Shown in pieces: positions 23,707 through 34,000 of a stretch of DNA of 64,000 nt (position 1 is its first letter; every line of letters begins with the position of its first letter). Made by a program: the position numbers and the translations under genes. The notes beneath the pieces were generated by a model. The model was not told the origin of the DNA and searched no databases. It worked only from the letters and a program-made list of their open reading frames with translations. Source of the stretch: Chitinophaga japonensis (GTDB lineage Bacteria > Bacteroidota > Bacteroidia > Chitinophagales > Chitinophagaceae); NCBI RefSeq assembly GCF_007830125.1, contig NZ_VLLG01000002.1, positions 940,985-1,004,984 on the forward strand, read 5' to 3'.

Positions 23707-24714
23707 ATGGGAAAGTTACTCCAAACGCTGACCCTGGCAGGTGTTACCTGCTGCGCTTTTATCATGGCTCCTCCTGCACAGGCGCAGGACAGCACTACTA
23801 AAAGTGACAAACTGGGTGAATACGACGAGATCATCATTAAACAAAAAAACAACCAGGACGGTAAAGTAACCATCGAGATCAAAGATGGGGAGGTATGGGT
23901 AGACGGCAAAAAGCTGGAACACTATAAGGACGGCGACCTCTCCGTGTACCGCCGCAGGATCACTCCCCGGGATGGGAACGCCTTCTCCTTCAGCAATCCC
24001 CGCCGAAGCCTGCAGTTCTTCAACAACGAGGACAATATGATCCGTGGCGGCCGGGCCCTGCTGGGCGTGATCACGGAGAAAAAGGAAGCCGCCGGTGTTA
24101 CCGTAAGAGAAGTATCTGAAGGCAGCGCCGCGGAAAAGGCCGGTATTAAAACAGGCGACGTGATCACGGGCGTGGATGCAGACAAGATCGCAGAGCCGCA
24201 GGACCTGTTCGAGAAGATCAGCGAATACGACCCGGGCGATAAAGTAACCGTTACCTACCTGCGCAACGGCAAGGAAAATAAAGCCACCGTTACCCTGGGC
24301 GAGCGTAAAGATACCCGCGTGTTCAACTTTACCCCGCCGGGGCCGGGCAACAGCGATCAGCTCTTCCGCTTCCACGGACCACGTGGCGGCCAGGGCTTTG
24401 GCGACCGCTTCAACTGGTTTGGCGATGACAGCAAGGAAGCCAGGCTGGGGCTGTCCGTACAGGACACCGAGAACCGCGAGGGCGCCAGGGTGCTGGAGAT
24501 TACCGAAGGCTCCGCAGCGGCTAAAGCCGGCTTCAGGGAAGATGACATCATCACCGAAATGGCCGGTACGGAAGTACGGTCCGCCAAAGATGTGGTGAAC
24601 GCCTACCGCGATCACCAGGACAAAGAGACAATAACGGCTAAGGTTAAACGTAATAACAAGGTACAGCAAATTACGATTGATGTACCCAGGAAGCTGAATA
24701 AGGCGGACCTGTAG
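23707..24714 (+). CDS. Exported protein with two PDZ domains
   Basis: A 335-residue protein with a signal peptide (about 1-26, ending AQAQ), a charged linker region (30-115), and two PDZ domains (about 118-200 and 255-325). Each has the EGSAAEKAGIKTGDVITG or EGSAAAKAGFREDDIITE type of carboxylate-binding element. No HtrA-like protease domain is present, so it is a pure PDZ adaptor, probably periplasmic, that may bind C-termini of envelope proteins or act with a separate protease. The stop is followed by a strong hairpin shared with the convergent aldehyde dehydrogenase gene. Confidence 0.85.
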   Translation: MGKLLQTLTLAGVTCCAFIMAPPAQAQDSTTKSDKLGEYDEIIIKQKNNQDGKVTIEIKDGEVWVDGKKLEHYKDGDLSVYRRRITPRDGNAFSFSNPRRSLQFFNNEDNMIRGGRALLGVITEKKEAAGVTVREVSEGSAAEKAGIKTGDVITGVDADKIAEPQDLFEKISEYDPGDKVTVTYLRNGKENKATVTLGERKDTRVFNFTPPGPGNSDQLFRFHGPRGGQGFGDRFNWFGDDSKEARLGLSVQDTENREGARVLEITEGSAAAKAGFREDDIITEMAGTEVRSAKDVVNAYRDHQDKETITAKVKRNNKVQQITIDVPRKLNKADL

Positions 24715-24745
24715 TCAGCACATCGATTTGATTTGGTTTAAGTGT

Positions 24746-24786
24746 GTAAAAGTCCCGTTTGCCTCCCGGCAAAACGGGACTTTTAC
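24746..24786. terminator. Bidirectional intrinsic terminator
   Basis: An 18-bp stem (24746-24763 with 24768-24786, one bulged A) around a TCCC loop: GTAAAAGTCCCG on the left, CGGGACTTTTAC on the right. A- and T-runs flank it on both sides, so it can end the PDZ transcript (plus) and the aldehyde dehydrogenase transcript (minus). The TAA of the latter gene (24783-24785) is inside the stem. Confidence 0.85.
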
Positions 24787-26153
24787 TTTATAAGGAGCTT
24801 TACGAACTTCAGCTTGTTCTTAAAGGGCGCATATTTCATGGGGACGTCCAGCCAGGTAGCGGTGCGCATCATGCCTTTGGCATGCGTAAAGGTTTCAAAG
24901 CTGAACCGCCCGTGGTACCGGCCCATGCCACTGTACCCCACCCCGCCAAAAGGCAGCTCGGGATTGGTCAGGTGCACCAGCGTATTGTTGATACAACCGC
25001 CCCCAAAACGTACCTGCTCTTCCAGTAGCTTACGGGTAGCTGCCCGCTTCGTAAATACATACAGCGATAATGGATAGGGGTGCCGCCGGATCATTTGTAT
25101 GGCCTGGGGCAGCCCATCGAAGGGGATGATGGGCAGTATGGGGCCGAATATCTCCTCCTGCATCAGCGGGGATTCCCATTCCACTTCTTCCAGCAGGGTA
25201 GGCGCCATATACAGGGTGCCTTTATCATGCTGGCCGCCGTGTATGATGCGGCCTTGCTGCAGGAAATCCTGCAAAACATCAAAGCGCCTGGTATTGATGA
25301 TACGGGCATAGTCCGGGCTGTCTGCCGGGCTGGTGCCGTAAAACTGTACGATGGCCTCTTCCATGGCCGCGATCAGGGCCGCCTTTACCCGGCTGTGCAC
25401 CAGCACGTAGTCCGGCGCTACACAGGTTTGGCCGGCATTCCAGAACTTGCCCCACACAATGCGCCTGGCAGCCACCTTAATGTTCACCTTATCATCCACC
25501 ACGCAGGGCGATTTGCCGCCCAGCTCCAGCGTTACGGGCGTCAGGTGCGGCACGGCCATCTCCATGATCTTTTTGCCCACGGGGATACTGCCGGTAAAGA
25601 ACACATGGTCAAAACGGTGCGCCATGGCGGCCGGTATCACTTCGCTGCCTTCCCCCTGCAGCAGGGCCACATAAGCCGGATCAAAAGTGTCCTTTACCAG
25701 TTGCTCCATCACCGCAGCGGTATGGGGCGCCAGCTCGGAAGGTTTCAGCAGGGCGCAGTTGCCCCCGGCGATGGCGCCTACCAGGGGGCCTGCCAGGAGC
25801 TGGAAAGGATAATTCCAGGGCGCAATGATCAGGGTAAGCCCCAGCGGGGAGCGTAATATTTTACTGTGGCTGGGGTAATGCTCCAGGGGGCTGCTCACCT
25901 CCTGCGGCCGCATCCACTGGCGCAGGCGTGAAAGCACATGGTCTATTTCCACGTACACAAAGCCTACTTCGCTGCCATAAGCTTCTACCGGATGCTTGCG
26001 CATATCCGCATAGAGGGCGTCCAGTATGGCAGGCTCATACTTTTTAATGCCCTGCTTCAACCGCTTCAACTGGGTTTTCCGGAAGGCGTATGGCAAAGTG
26101 GCGCCGGAGTCGAAGAAGGCCTGCTGGGCGCTGTATAGTTCAGCTATATTCAT
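24783..26153 (-). CDS. Aldehyde dehydrogenase family protein
   Basis: A 456-residue NAD(P)-dependent aldehyde dehydrogenase of the class 3-like (fatty aldehyde/ALDH3) type, shorter than the typical 490-500-residue enzymes. Catalytic residues are Glu210 in VTLELGGKSP and Cys244 in GQTCVAPDY. The cofactor-binding FFTGS motif is at 185-189. It oxidises aldehydes to acids; aldehyde range unknown. The C-terminal hydrophobic/basic end (KYAPFKNKLKFVKLLIK) could associate with membrane. A 17-bp tandem repeat touches the start codon. The stop lies in the terminator stem. Confidence 0.92.
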   Translation of the reverse strand: MNIAELYSAQQAFFDSGATLPYAFRKTQLKRLKQGIKKYEPAILDALYADMRKHPVEAYGSEVGFVYVEIDHVLSRLRQWMRPQEVSSPLEHYPSHSKILRSPLGLTLIIAPWNYPFQLLAGPLVGAIAGGNCALLKPSELAPHTAAVMEQLVKDTFDPAYVALLQGEGSEVIPAAMAHRFDHVFFTGSIPVGKKIMEMAVPHLTPVTLELGGKSPCVVDDKVNIKVAARRIVWGKFWNAGQTCVAPDYVLVHSRVKAALIAAMEEAIVQFYGTSPADSPDYARIINTRRFDVLQDFLQQGRIIHGGQHDKGTLYMAPTLLEEVEWESPLMQEEIFGPILPIIPFDGLPQAIQMIRRHPYPLSLYVFTKRAATRKLLEEQVRFGGGCINNTLVHLTNPELPFGGVGYSGMGRYHGRFSFETFTHAKGMMRTATWLDVPMKYAPFKNKLKFVKLLIK

Positions 26154-26187
26154 GGGCAGATGTGCTAAATGGGCAGATATGCTAATT
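26154..26187. repeat. 17-bp tandem repeat (E-family words) at the aldehyde dehydrogenase start
   Basis: Two direct copies, GGGCAGATGTGCTAAAT (26154-26170) and GGGCAGATATGCTAATT (26171-26187), match at 15 of 17 positions. A third partial unit GGGCGAATGTGCAGAT begins near 26230. The first copy directly borders the ATG (minus strand) of the aldehyde dehydrogenase gene. A facing arm was not found, so this differs from the mirrored copies. Confidence 0.6.
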
Positions 26188-26276
26188 TAATGATAAAAAA
26201 TGATGGGCGGATGATGTAGCGCAGGCCGGGGGGCGAATGTGCAGATAAAAAAATATATCTTCGCCCCATCAGGATT

Positions 26277-27719
26277 ATGGACTATAACAAATACGAAGCG
26301 GTAATAGGACTGGAAGTACATGCACAACTGCTAACGGAAAGCAAGCTGTTCTGCAGTGACAGCGCAGCATTTGGCGGCGCTCCCAATACCCATATCAGTC
26401 CCATTACCCTGGGGCACCCGGGCACCCTGCCCCGTATGAACAAAAAAGCAGTGGAATACGCTGTACGGCTGGGCCTGGCCTGCCACTGCGAAATAGCACA
26501 GGAGAACTATTTTGCCCGCAAGAACTACTTTTACCCGGATCTGCCTAAAGGCTACCAGGTATCCCAGCATACCGCGCCTATCTGCAACGGCGGGTATGTG
26601 ACCATTACTACCGCAGCCGGCACCCGCAACATTCAGTTGAACCGTATACATATGGAAGAGGACGCCGGCAAATCCCTGCATGACCAGGAGCCGGACAATA
26701 CCCTGGTGGACTATAACCGGGCCGGGGTGCCGCTGGTGGAGATCGTGACAGAACCGGACCTGCACAGCGGGGATGAAGCCTATGCTTACCTGACTGCGCT
26801 CCGGCGGCTGGTACGCTACCTGGAGGTATGCGACGGGAATATGGAAGAGGGCAGCATGCGCTGCGACGCCAATATTTCCATCCGGCTCAAAGGCGCCACT
26901 ACCCTGGGCACCAAGGTGGAAGTGAAGAACATGAACTCGATCCGGAACGTTAAAAGAGCCATTGAAAATGAGATAAAACGGCAGGTGGAGATCGTGGAGA
27001 GCGGCGGCGCCATTGTGCAGGAAACCCGCAGCTTTGACGCGGCCAATGGCAGCTCTTTCTCCCTGCGCTCCAAAGAGGAAGCAAACGACTACCGCTATTT
27101 CCCGGAGCCGGACCTGGCGCCGTTCAAACTGAGCGACGATTTCCTGGCAACGGTAAAGGCCTCCTTACCGGCACTGCCCGACGAACTGGTGGAAAAATAT
27201 ACGCAGCAATACCAGCTCCCGGAATACGATGCCCGCGTGTTGTGCGACGATAAGGCCACTGCAGCCTACTTTGAGCAGGTGATAGCGGCTGCGCCGCATT
27301 ACAAGGCTGCCGCCAACTGGATGCTGGGCCCTGTAAAGCAGTACCTGAACGAACATACCGGCGGTATGGAACAGTTCCCGCTCCCGGCCGTTTCCCTGGC
27401 AGCGCTGATAGACCTGACAGAAGCCGGCAAGGTAAGCTTTTCCATTGCCTCCTCCCGCATATTCCCGGAAATGGTACAGCAGCCGGGCAAAACGCCGATG
27501 GAAATAGCCACCGCGCTGAACCTGCTGCAGGACACCAATGCAGACAACATTACGCCCATTATTGAAGCGGTGCTGGCCAGGTACCCGGCCAAGGTAGCGG
27601 AGTACAAAGCCGGCAAAAAAGGCCTCATAGGGCTGTTTGTGGGCGAGGTGATGAAAATGTCGCAGGGCAAGGCGGACCCCAAGCTCACCAACCAGTTGCT
27701 GGCAGAGCGGCTGAAGTAA
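26277..27719 (+). CDS. gatB: Aspartyl/glutamyl-tRNA amidotransferase subunit B
   Basis: A 480-residue GatB, the subunit that binds misacylated Glu-tRNA-Gln or Asp-tRNA-Asn and activates it for transamidation in the GatCAB complex. It starts with YEAVIGLEVHAQL and contains the conserved EDAGKS, DYNRAGVPLVEIVTEPD (partial) and GTKVEVKNMNSIR blocks. The C-terminal YqeY-like tail domain (about 335-480) is complete. gatA and gatC are not nearby, as is common in Bacteroidota. A weak -7 box (TATCTTCG, 26256-26263) lies 13 bases upstream. Confidence 0.97.
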   Translation: MDYNKYEAVIGLEVHAQLLTESKLFCSDSAAFGGAPNTHISPITLGHPGTLPRMNKKAVEYAVRLGLACHCEIAQENYFARKNYFYPDLPKGYQVSQHTAPICNGGYVTITTAAGTRNIQLNRIHMEEDAGKSLHDQEPDNTLVDYNRAGVPLVEIVTEPDLHSGDEAYAYLTALRRLVRYLEVCDGNMEEGSMRCDANISIRLKGATTLGTKVEVKNMNSIRNVKRAIENEIKRQVEIVESGGAIVQETRSFDAANGSSFSLRSKEEANDYRYFPEPDLAPFKLSDDFLATVKASLPALPDELVEKYTQQYQLPEYDARVLCDDKATAAYFEQVIAAAPHYKAAANWMLGPVKQYLNEHTGGMEQFPLPAVSLAALIDLTEAGKVSFSIASSRIFPEMVQQPGKTPMEIATALNLLQDTNADNITPIIEAVLARYPAKVAEYKAGKKGLIGLFVGEVMKMSQGKADPKLTNQLLAERLK

Positions 27720-27732
27720 GGGCATAGTTTCT

Positions 27733-27740
27733 TACATTTG
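27733..27740 (+). promoter_or_regulatory. Promoter -7 box TACATTTG of the TlpA gene
   Basis: Exact TAnnTTTG element just after the gatB stop, predicted transcript start near 27746, leader of about 35 bases to the ATG at 27781. Confidence 0.5.
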
Positions 27741-27780
27741 AACGACTCTTATTCATCATAAAACAAAAGAGGCCATCATT

Positions 27781-28944
27781 ATGAGATTGAGCAATATGAG
27801 AAAAATAGCCCTGTGGCTGACCATCGGCATGCTGCTGGCAGGTTGCGGGCAGCAAACAGACAAAGGCAGCTTCAACATAGATGTGCATCTCAGCAATGCT
27901 CCGCTGGGACAGGTATTCCTGGAAGAGCTTACGCTGAAGGAAGTGAAGGTGGCGGACACTACCAGCCTGAAAGACGCCAGCGGCCGGTTTGCCCTGAGCG
28001 GCACCGTACCGGAACAGGGATTGTACCGCATACGCTTTGGCAACAGCAAGTACATCCTGCTGGCCCTGGGCGCAGATGATATTAAGATTGAAGGAGATTA
28101 TAACAACCTGGATAAAATAACCATCCGGGGCTCCGAAGCTTCCGTGGCCCTGCAGCAATTGCTGAACGAGGCCAATGAGAAAGGGCAGGCCCTTACCCTG
28201 GAAATGCGGGCTATAGACAGCCTGCAGGGAGCCAATACGCCGGACAGTATCCTGCAGGCGAAAGTACAGCGCCTGCAACAGCAGGAGGCCGACCTGCAGC
28301 AGTCCTTTATCAGCCATGCGGAAAAAACGCCTTACCCGGCCAATGCCGTATTTGCGCTGAGCATGGTAAACGATCCCACCAAACTGATCGAACAAAAGCA
28401 GGTGATCAACAGCATTGCCCAACGTTTCCCGGACAACAGCCTGGTAAGCAGCCTGAGCGCCCGCATCAGCGAAATGGAACAACAAGCCGGCGCCGGTTCC
28501 GGGGACGAAGCCAACATGACGGCGGTAAAGGTGGGCGACACCGCCCCGGACTTCACCCTGCCGGACCCTTCCGGCAAAATGGTAAAGCTCAGCTCCTTCC
28601 GTGGCAAGTACGTGCTGGTGGACTTCTGGGCCAGTTGGTGCAAGCCCTGCCGCATGGAAAACCCGAACGTGGTAAAGGCCTACCAGCAGTACAAGGACAA
28701 GAACTTTACCATACTGGGCGTATCCCTGGATAAAAAGAAAGAAGCCTGGGTACAGGCCATACAGGCCGACGGTCTTACCTGGAATCACGTGAGTGACCTG
28801 AAGTTCTGGGATTCCGCCGTAGTGCCTTTATACGGCATTAACGCCATTCCCACCAATTTCCTGCTGGACCCGCAGGGGAAAATCATTGCCGCCAACCTGA
28901 GAGGCAATGCGCTGGAGCAGAAGCTGCAGGAAGTAGTAAAATAA
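27781..28944 (+). CDS. TlpA-type thiol-disulfide oxidoreductase lipoprotein
   Basis: A 387-residue envelope protein with a lipobox (LLAGC, Cys22 from this start), an N-terminal DUF4369-like beta domain (about 28-120), a helical linker (about 125-235), and a C-terminal thioredoxin domain (about 245-387). The active site WCKPC (Cys287 and Cys290) is intact, in contrast to the cysteine-free homologue at 18547-19056. Such proteins reduce disulfides in the periplasm, often for cytochrome or sulfur metabolism. A second ATG at 27796 would also produce the lipoprotein. A hairpin terminator follows. Confidence 0.93.
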   Translation: MRLSNMRKIALWLTIGMLLAGCGQQTDKGSFNIDVHLSNAPLGQVFLEELTLKEVKVADTTSLKDASGRFALSGTVPEQGLYRIRFGNSKYILLALGADDIKIEGDYNNLDKITIRGSEASVALQQLLNEANEKGQALTLEMRAIDSLQGANTPDSILQAKVQRLQQQEADLQQSFISHAEKTPYPANAVFALSMVNDPTKLIEQKQVINSIAQRFPDNSLVSSLSARISEMEQQAGAGSGDEANMTAVKVGDTAPDFTLPDPSGKMVKLSSFRGKYVLVDFWASWCKPCRMENPNVVKAYQQYKDKNFTILGVSLDKKKEAWVQAIQADGLTWNHVSDLKFWDSAVVPLYGINAIPTNFLLDPQGKIIAANLRGNALEQKLQEVVK

Positions 28945-28977
28945 GATTGAAATATCCGGTTTAAACCCAATAAATTA

Positions 28978-29008
28978 AATAAGGGATGGCGCAGTGCCAT
29001 CCCTTATT
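28978..29008. terminator. Hairpin terminator between TlpA and SusE-like genes
   Basis: A perfect 13-bp stem, AATAAGGGATGGC (28978-28990) / GCCATCCCTTATT (28996-29008), with a five-base loop and AT-rich flanks on both sides. It lies between convergent genes and can serve both. Confidence 0.8.
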
Positions 29009-29028
29009 CTTTATAGGAAACAACCCTG

Positions 29029-29544
29029 TTAATCAGGCATTACCCTGATACGGCACTGCACCGGGACGATCTGGCTGTCATCATCCATCGTAAGCAGGAA
29101 GTAAAAAGCCCGCTCCTCAAAACTACTGCCGGCGGCGGGAGCGCCGGTAATAGCCGGGCTGGCCTTGCTATTAAATTCAGCAATGCTGGTAGTGATGGTA
29201 ACACTGGTGCCGCCTACGCTTACAGCCCCATCCAGGTAGGACGGCGTGCTGCTGGTATTCAGGCCGGTAACCGTAAGGGCGGTACTGCCTGCTATGGCTT
29301 TTGTTACTTCTTTAATTTTCAGTCGGGCATTGGAAGGTATGGTTATGTTGAAGCTGAATGTTGCATTACCTCCGTTATATTGAACAGTATAATACGGGTT
29401 AAACCCGCTGGTTGTAGCCCCTTCAAAGGTCACCGGTATTTCCGGCTTGTTGTCCCTTACAATATCGTCGGTAAAGTCCTTGTCGCATGCCGCGAGGCTG
29501 AAGACGCCGGCGACCAGGAGGAATATTTTGAGTATGTTTTTCAT
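29029..29544 (-). CDS. Small lipoprotein of the SusC/D operon (SusE-like position)
   Basis: A 171-residue secreted lipoprotein with lipobox SLAAC (Cys20). The remainder is beta-rich with threonine/serine stretches and no recognisable family motif. It is the third and last gene after susC and susD on the minus strand, 46 bases after the SusD stop, and is followed by a terminator. By position it is probably a surface-exposed accessory binding protein of the uptake system; the ligand is unknown. Confidence 0.75.
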   Translation of the reverse strand: MKNILKIFLLVAGVFSLAACDKDFTDDIVRDNKPEIPVTFEGATTSGFNPYYTVQYNGGNATFSFNITIPSNARLKIKEVTKAIAGSTALTVTGLNTSSTPSYLDGAVSVGGTSVTITTSIAEFNSKASPAITGAPAAGSSFEERAFYFLLTMDDDSQIVPVQCRIRVMPD

Positions 29545-29590
29545 CTGTTACTTTTTTTCTGTTTGAATTTCTGTCTGCTTTCGCCGGTGA

Positions 29591-31072
29591 TCAATTCGCA
29601 TCCCACCAAACTTTTACATTAGGCAGCGGGCTGGGTGTAAAAGCCGGGTTACGGGATACTTCCTGATCAATATATTGTGCCCTTACCGGGCGCGTACCGT
29701 CTACACCCACTGCATTGTCATGCTCCGGCAGCACCGGGTAGCCGGTTCTGCGCCAGTCGTTCCAGGCTTCCAGGCCGTTACCGGTCCAGGCAATATATTT
29801 CTGCTCTATGATCTTGGCTACCTGCTGTTCCGTAGAGCCGCTAAGTGTTACTACATCCGGGCGGGCGGCAAAATAGTTGTCGATCTCGGTGGCGGTCAGG
29901 CCGGCGTCCAGCATGGAGGCACGGATACCTTCCTCGTATAAGGATTGAGCGGTGGCACCTGCCGGCAAATTAATGCCGGGCAGCGTCAGCTCCGCTTCCG
30001 CCAGGATAAAGGCCCTTTGCGCATTGGTAAGCAGCTTTACCGGCCCCACACCGTTGGCGCCGGTTATTACCGTGCTCCAGCGTGACCAATTGCTGGTGGG
30101 CTGGGGCAGCGTACCCCGGTAACCGTTATCCAGTGTTACATAACCGGCGGTATCGGGCTGGGTAACGAATTTTTCCAGGCGGGGATCGTCCAGCGCCTGC
30201 AGCCTGCTTACATAGCGGCTGCTTACAATCAGGTCATTCCGGAAACTGCTTTCATATATATAAAAGTATACCGGGTTCTGGCTGCCGGTGCTGGCGCCGA
30301 AGTTGATGCCCAGGTTACCTGCATTAGTTGTAATGTAAGCGCCGGTGCCTTTGGCCAGCACTTCATTGATCACGCTGGCAGCCAGGGCTGGCTCCCTTTC
30401 ACTGATCTGCATGGCAAATTTTAACAGGAGCGTATTCCCAGCTTTTTTCCAGGCAGCCACATCGCCGCCGTACGCAATATCATCATTACCGGGGGTGGAG
30501 GTGGATTCCATTTCCAGGTCGGCCAGGCCTTCGCGTACCATATCAAAAAGGCTCTGTATGCCTTCCCCGCCTTTATAGATATTTTCCTGTGCGTCTATCC
30601 GGGGCGTGATCAGCTCCAGGTCGCCCTGCAGCGCTTCGGAATAAGGCACATCGCCCCAGGTATCTGTAGCAATGCTGAAAGTGTAAGCCATCATGATCTT
30701 GCCTATACCGGAATAGGTTTTGGCGTCTACCGCGTCGGCGGCATCTATCATTTTTTTATACACGATCAGGGCGCCGCCATATATCTCGAAGCGCCACTGG
30801 TTGCCAAAGTCCGCACCATTGGTGTTATAAATATCATAAGCGGCAGGACTACCGCCGGCGCCGGTCAGGTAGTCCGTTATCACGGCTGCAAAGCGGTTCA
30901 ATTCATTAGCGTTGGAAAATGCGGAGCCGGCCAGCCCTGACGACAGCAGCAGGGAGGGCGGTACATTCGTAGGGTTGTTGGGTGTATCGTTTACATCCAG
31001 GTATTTCTTGCAGCCTGCAAACGCCACAGCAAGCAGCAACACCAAGCTATATATTAAAGTTCTTTTCTTCAT
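29591..31072 (-). CDS. SusD/RagB-like surface nutrient-binding lipoprotein
   Basis: A 493-residue lipoprotein (lipobox AFAGC, Cys21) of the SusD-like group 2 type. It has the helical TPR-like body with KKYLDVNDTPNNPTNVPPS near the start and conserved WGDVPYSEAL and QKYIAWTGNGLEAWNDWRRTGYP-type blocks (cited in short) toward the end. It would sit as a lid on the neighbouring SusC porin and capture substrate. It follows the susC gene by 20 bases. Nothing in the operon identifies the substrate; there is no glycoside hydrolase nearby. Confidence 0.93.
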   Translation of the reverse strand: MKKRTLIYSLVLLLAVAFAGCKKYLDVNDTPNNPTNVPPSLLLSSGLAGSAFSNANELNRFAAVITDYLTGAGGSPAAYDIYNTNGADFGNQWRFEIYGGALIVYKKMIDAADAVDAKTYSGIGKIMMAYTFSIATDTWGDVPYSEALQGDLELITPRIDAQENIYKGGEGIQSLFDMVREGLADLEMESTSTPGNDDIAYGGDVAAWKKAGNTLLLKFAMQISEREPALAASVINEVLAKGTGAYITTNAGNLGINFGASTGSQNPVYFYIYESSFRNDLIVSSRYVSRLQALDDPRLEKFVTQPDTAGYVTLDNGYRGTLPQPTSNWSRWSTVITGANGVGPVKLLTNAQRAFILAEAELTLPGINLPAGATAQSLYEEGIRASMLDAGLTATEIDNYFAARPDVVTLSGSTEQQVAKIIEQKYIAWTGNGLEAWNDWRRTGYPVLPEHDNAVGVDGTRPVRAQYIDQEVSRNPAFTPSPLPNVKVWWDAN

Positions 31073-31092
31073 CTGTTGTCATTTTTAGCAGG

Positions 31093-34000
31093 TTAAAAAG
31101 TAGCACGCAGGTTCGCGCCATAGCTTCTCACATTGGGCGCACCGTTGTAATCAAAGCCGCGGATATTGCCGGCGCCCTGGCTGTTCGTTTCCGGATCGCC
31201 GGGAAAATGCGGTGCATAGAACAGCAGGTTATGCGCGCTCAGGCCCACGCTCAGCCCGCCAAAGGGTGTCTTGTTCAGCAACTGGGAAGGCAGCGCATAG
31301 TTCAGGGAGATCTCCCTTAAACGGTACACCGTTGCGTCAAATACCGCTCCTTCGGAAGCCAGGCCGCCCAGGGCGCCCCAATAGGTTTGTGCGCTGATCT
31401 GTATGTTGTTGGGGATGTATTGCTTGTCTGCCACTTCTATTACGCCCGGCAGAATTCTCGGCTGATCCCTGTCAGCCGCCGTAATCTCCAGCGCGCCGGT
31501 ATTTTTCAGGTCCACCATACCAAAAGAATAAATATCACCGCCCTGGCGGGTATCTACCAGGAAGGACAGGCTCAGCCCCTTGTAGCGCAGGGTGTTGGTA
31601 ATACCGCCCAGCCAATCGGGGTTAGGATCTGCGATCACCTGGCCGGCTTCGCCGGGTACATACACGCCGGTAGCGCCATTCACCAGCAGCTCGCCATTAT
31701 CGTTCCTGCGGAATTTGGTGCCGATGATCACGCCGTAAGGCTGATCTACCGCAATGGAAGGCTGTATGCCGATGAACGCATTGCCGGGGATAGCGGAGCT
31801 CTCAATACCCGGTGCGATCTCTTTCACCATGTTCCTGATGCGGGTAAAGTTTACGGACACATCCCAGCTAAAATCTGATACGCGTACCGGCGTAGCGTTC
31901 AGGAGCAGCTCGATGCCCTTGTTGGTCATCAGGCCCACGTTGGTAGTGCGCGTATCAAAGCCGGAAGAGTTGGATACATTCACATTGAATATCATGTCGG
32001 AGCTCCTGGTATAGAAGTAGGTTGCGTCCAGGCTCACGCGATTCCGGAATAAGCCAATATTCAAACCTCCCTCATAGGATGTAGTGAACTCCGGTGTTAA
32101 TGTATTGCTGCCTATCCGGGTGGATGGCTGGAAACCGGGGATGCTGCCGCCGCCAACGGAAATAGGGAAGGAGATACTGGCCAGGTTATTACCAAAACCG
32201 GCTTTTGCAAATACCGTCTGCAACAAATAAGGATCGGCATCATTACCCACCCTGGCGATGGCACCTCTCACCTTCAGGTAGGAAAGTACATCAGATTCCA
32301 GTTTAAATGCTGTAGTAGGCACAAAGCTAAAGGATGCAGCCGGATAAAAATACTTGTTCTTATCCTTCGGTAAGGTGGAGGACTGGTCCAACCTACCGGT
32401 CAGTTCCAGGTAGAGGTAATCTTTATAGTTAAAGTTCAACTGGCCATAATACCCTACCAGTCTTCTGCGCTCGGTAACCTCCGCGCTTTGGGAAAATACG
32501 CTGGCATTGCTGGGATTCTGGAAATCCGGGATGGTCAGCTCTTCTGCAAAAACAGTGGAGTTCTGGAAATCGCGCTGGTTCAGGTTATGCCCCAGCAAGC
32601 CTGATACATTTAATCCCTGGGTGAACAGGTTATCTTTATGTGCCCGGATCATCAGGTCGCCATTCAGCTCGGAGCGGAAGAACTGATCCTCTACTACCTG
32701 GCCGGTAGGCGCCCTAGCGGCTCCTATTTCCAGGAACAGTTTCCGGCGGTCCGTATATACGTCAGCGGTTACGCGGTAGGATACATTCAGCCAGTCCGTA
32801 ATGTCGCGGCCGATGATAAAGTTACCAAAAACGCGGTCCACCTTGCTGGTCAGCCGCTCATGTTCGGTGCTCCACAACGGGTGGTTCTGCGAAGGGTTGT
32901 AGTAAATGCTTTGTTTATTAGCATCCTGGTAAGGCATACCTATCAGGTCAAAGCTCCTGGGAATACGGGTGAGCTGGCCGGCGGCGCTGCCGCCATTGCC
33001 CTGCGGCACCCCGCCCTGCACACTTCTTACATAATTGATGGATGCATTGAAAGTAATGCCATTCTCCAGTTTTTTGTTACCCGCCAGTTGAATGCTGTTA
33101 CGGTCAAACTTGGTGCTGGGAATAACACCGTTCTGGAACATGCTGGAGACAGAAAGGGAAATGTTGTTATCCGCCGTACCGGAAGCCAGTTGCAGCCCGT
33201 TCTGGATAATATGGCCGGTTTTAAAGAAATCCTTCACGTTGTCCGGGTAAGCCCTGTAGGGTACTCTTTCTCCCCAGGAGGTAGTTACGGAATCCAGGGT
33301 ACCGAAGGCCGGCCCCCAGGAACTGGTGGTAGTATTTATGAAATCATTGTTGATACCCTGTCCGTACTGGTTCTGCAGTTTGGGCCAGCCGGACACCTGC
33401 TGGAAATTAACGGAAGAGGTAAAGGTAACTTCCGTTTTACCGGTCAGTTGCTGCCCTCTTTTGGTAGTGATCACAATAGCGCCGTTGGATGCACGGGAGC
33501 CGTACAGTGCGGCAGCAGCAGGGCCTTTCAGTATATTAATGGATTCGATACTTTCCGGGCTGATGTCGGCCAGGCGGTTGGCAGGCTGGGAGCCGAACAA
33601 GGTGTTTTCCGTTGCATCCAGGTCGTTACTGAAAATGATCCCGTCCACCACTATCAGGGGTTGGTTGTTGCCCGTAAAGGAGGTGATACCGCGGATGAAG
33701 ATATTGGTGCTGGCACCGGGGGCGCCGCTGGAGCCAACAATGTTCACACCGGCCACTTTACCTGCCAGTGCATTCAGCACATTGGGCTCTGACTTTTGCG
33801 ACAGTTCATCGCCGGTAACATTCTGGGTGGCATAGCCCAGGGAGCGTTTATCGCGCACAATGCCCTGTGCCGTTACCACTATTTCCTGCAGGCTCTTGGT
33901 ATCGGTTTTTAACTGCAGGGAAAAATTGGTGCGGTTGCCCAGGGATACTTCCTGTGTTTCATAACCAATAAAGCTGACCACCAGCGCCTGGGCATCCTGA

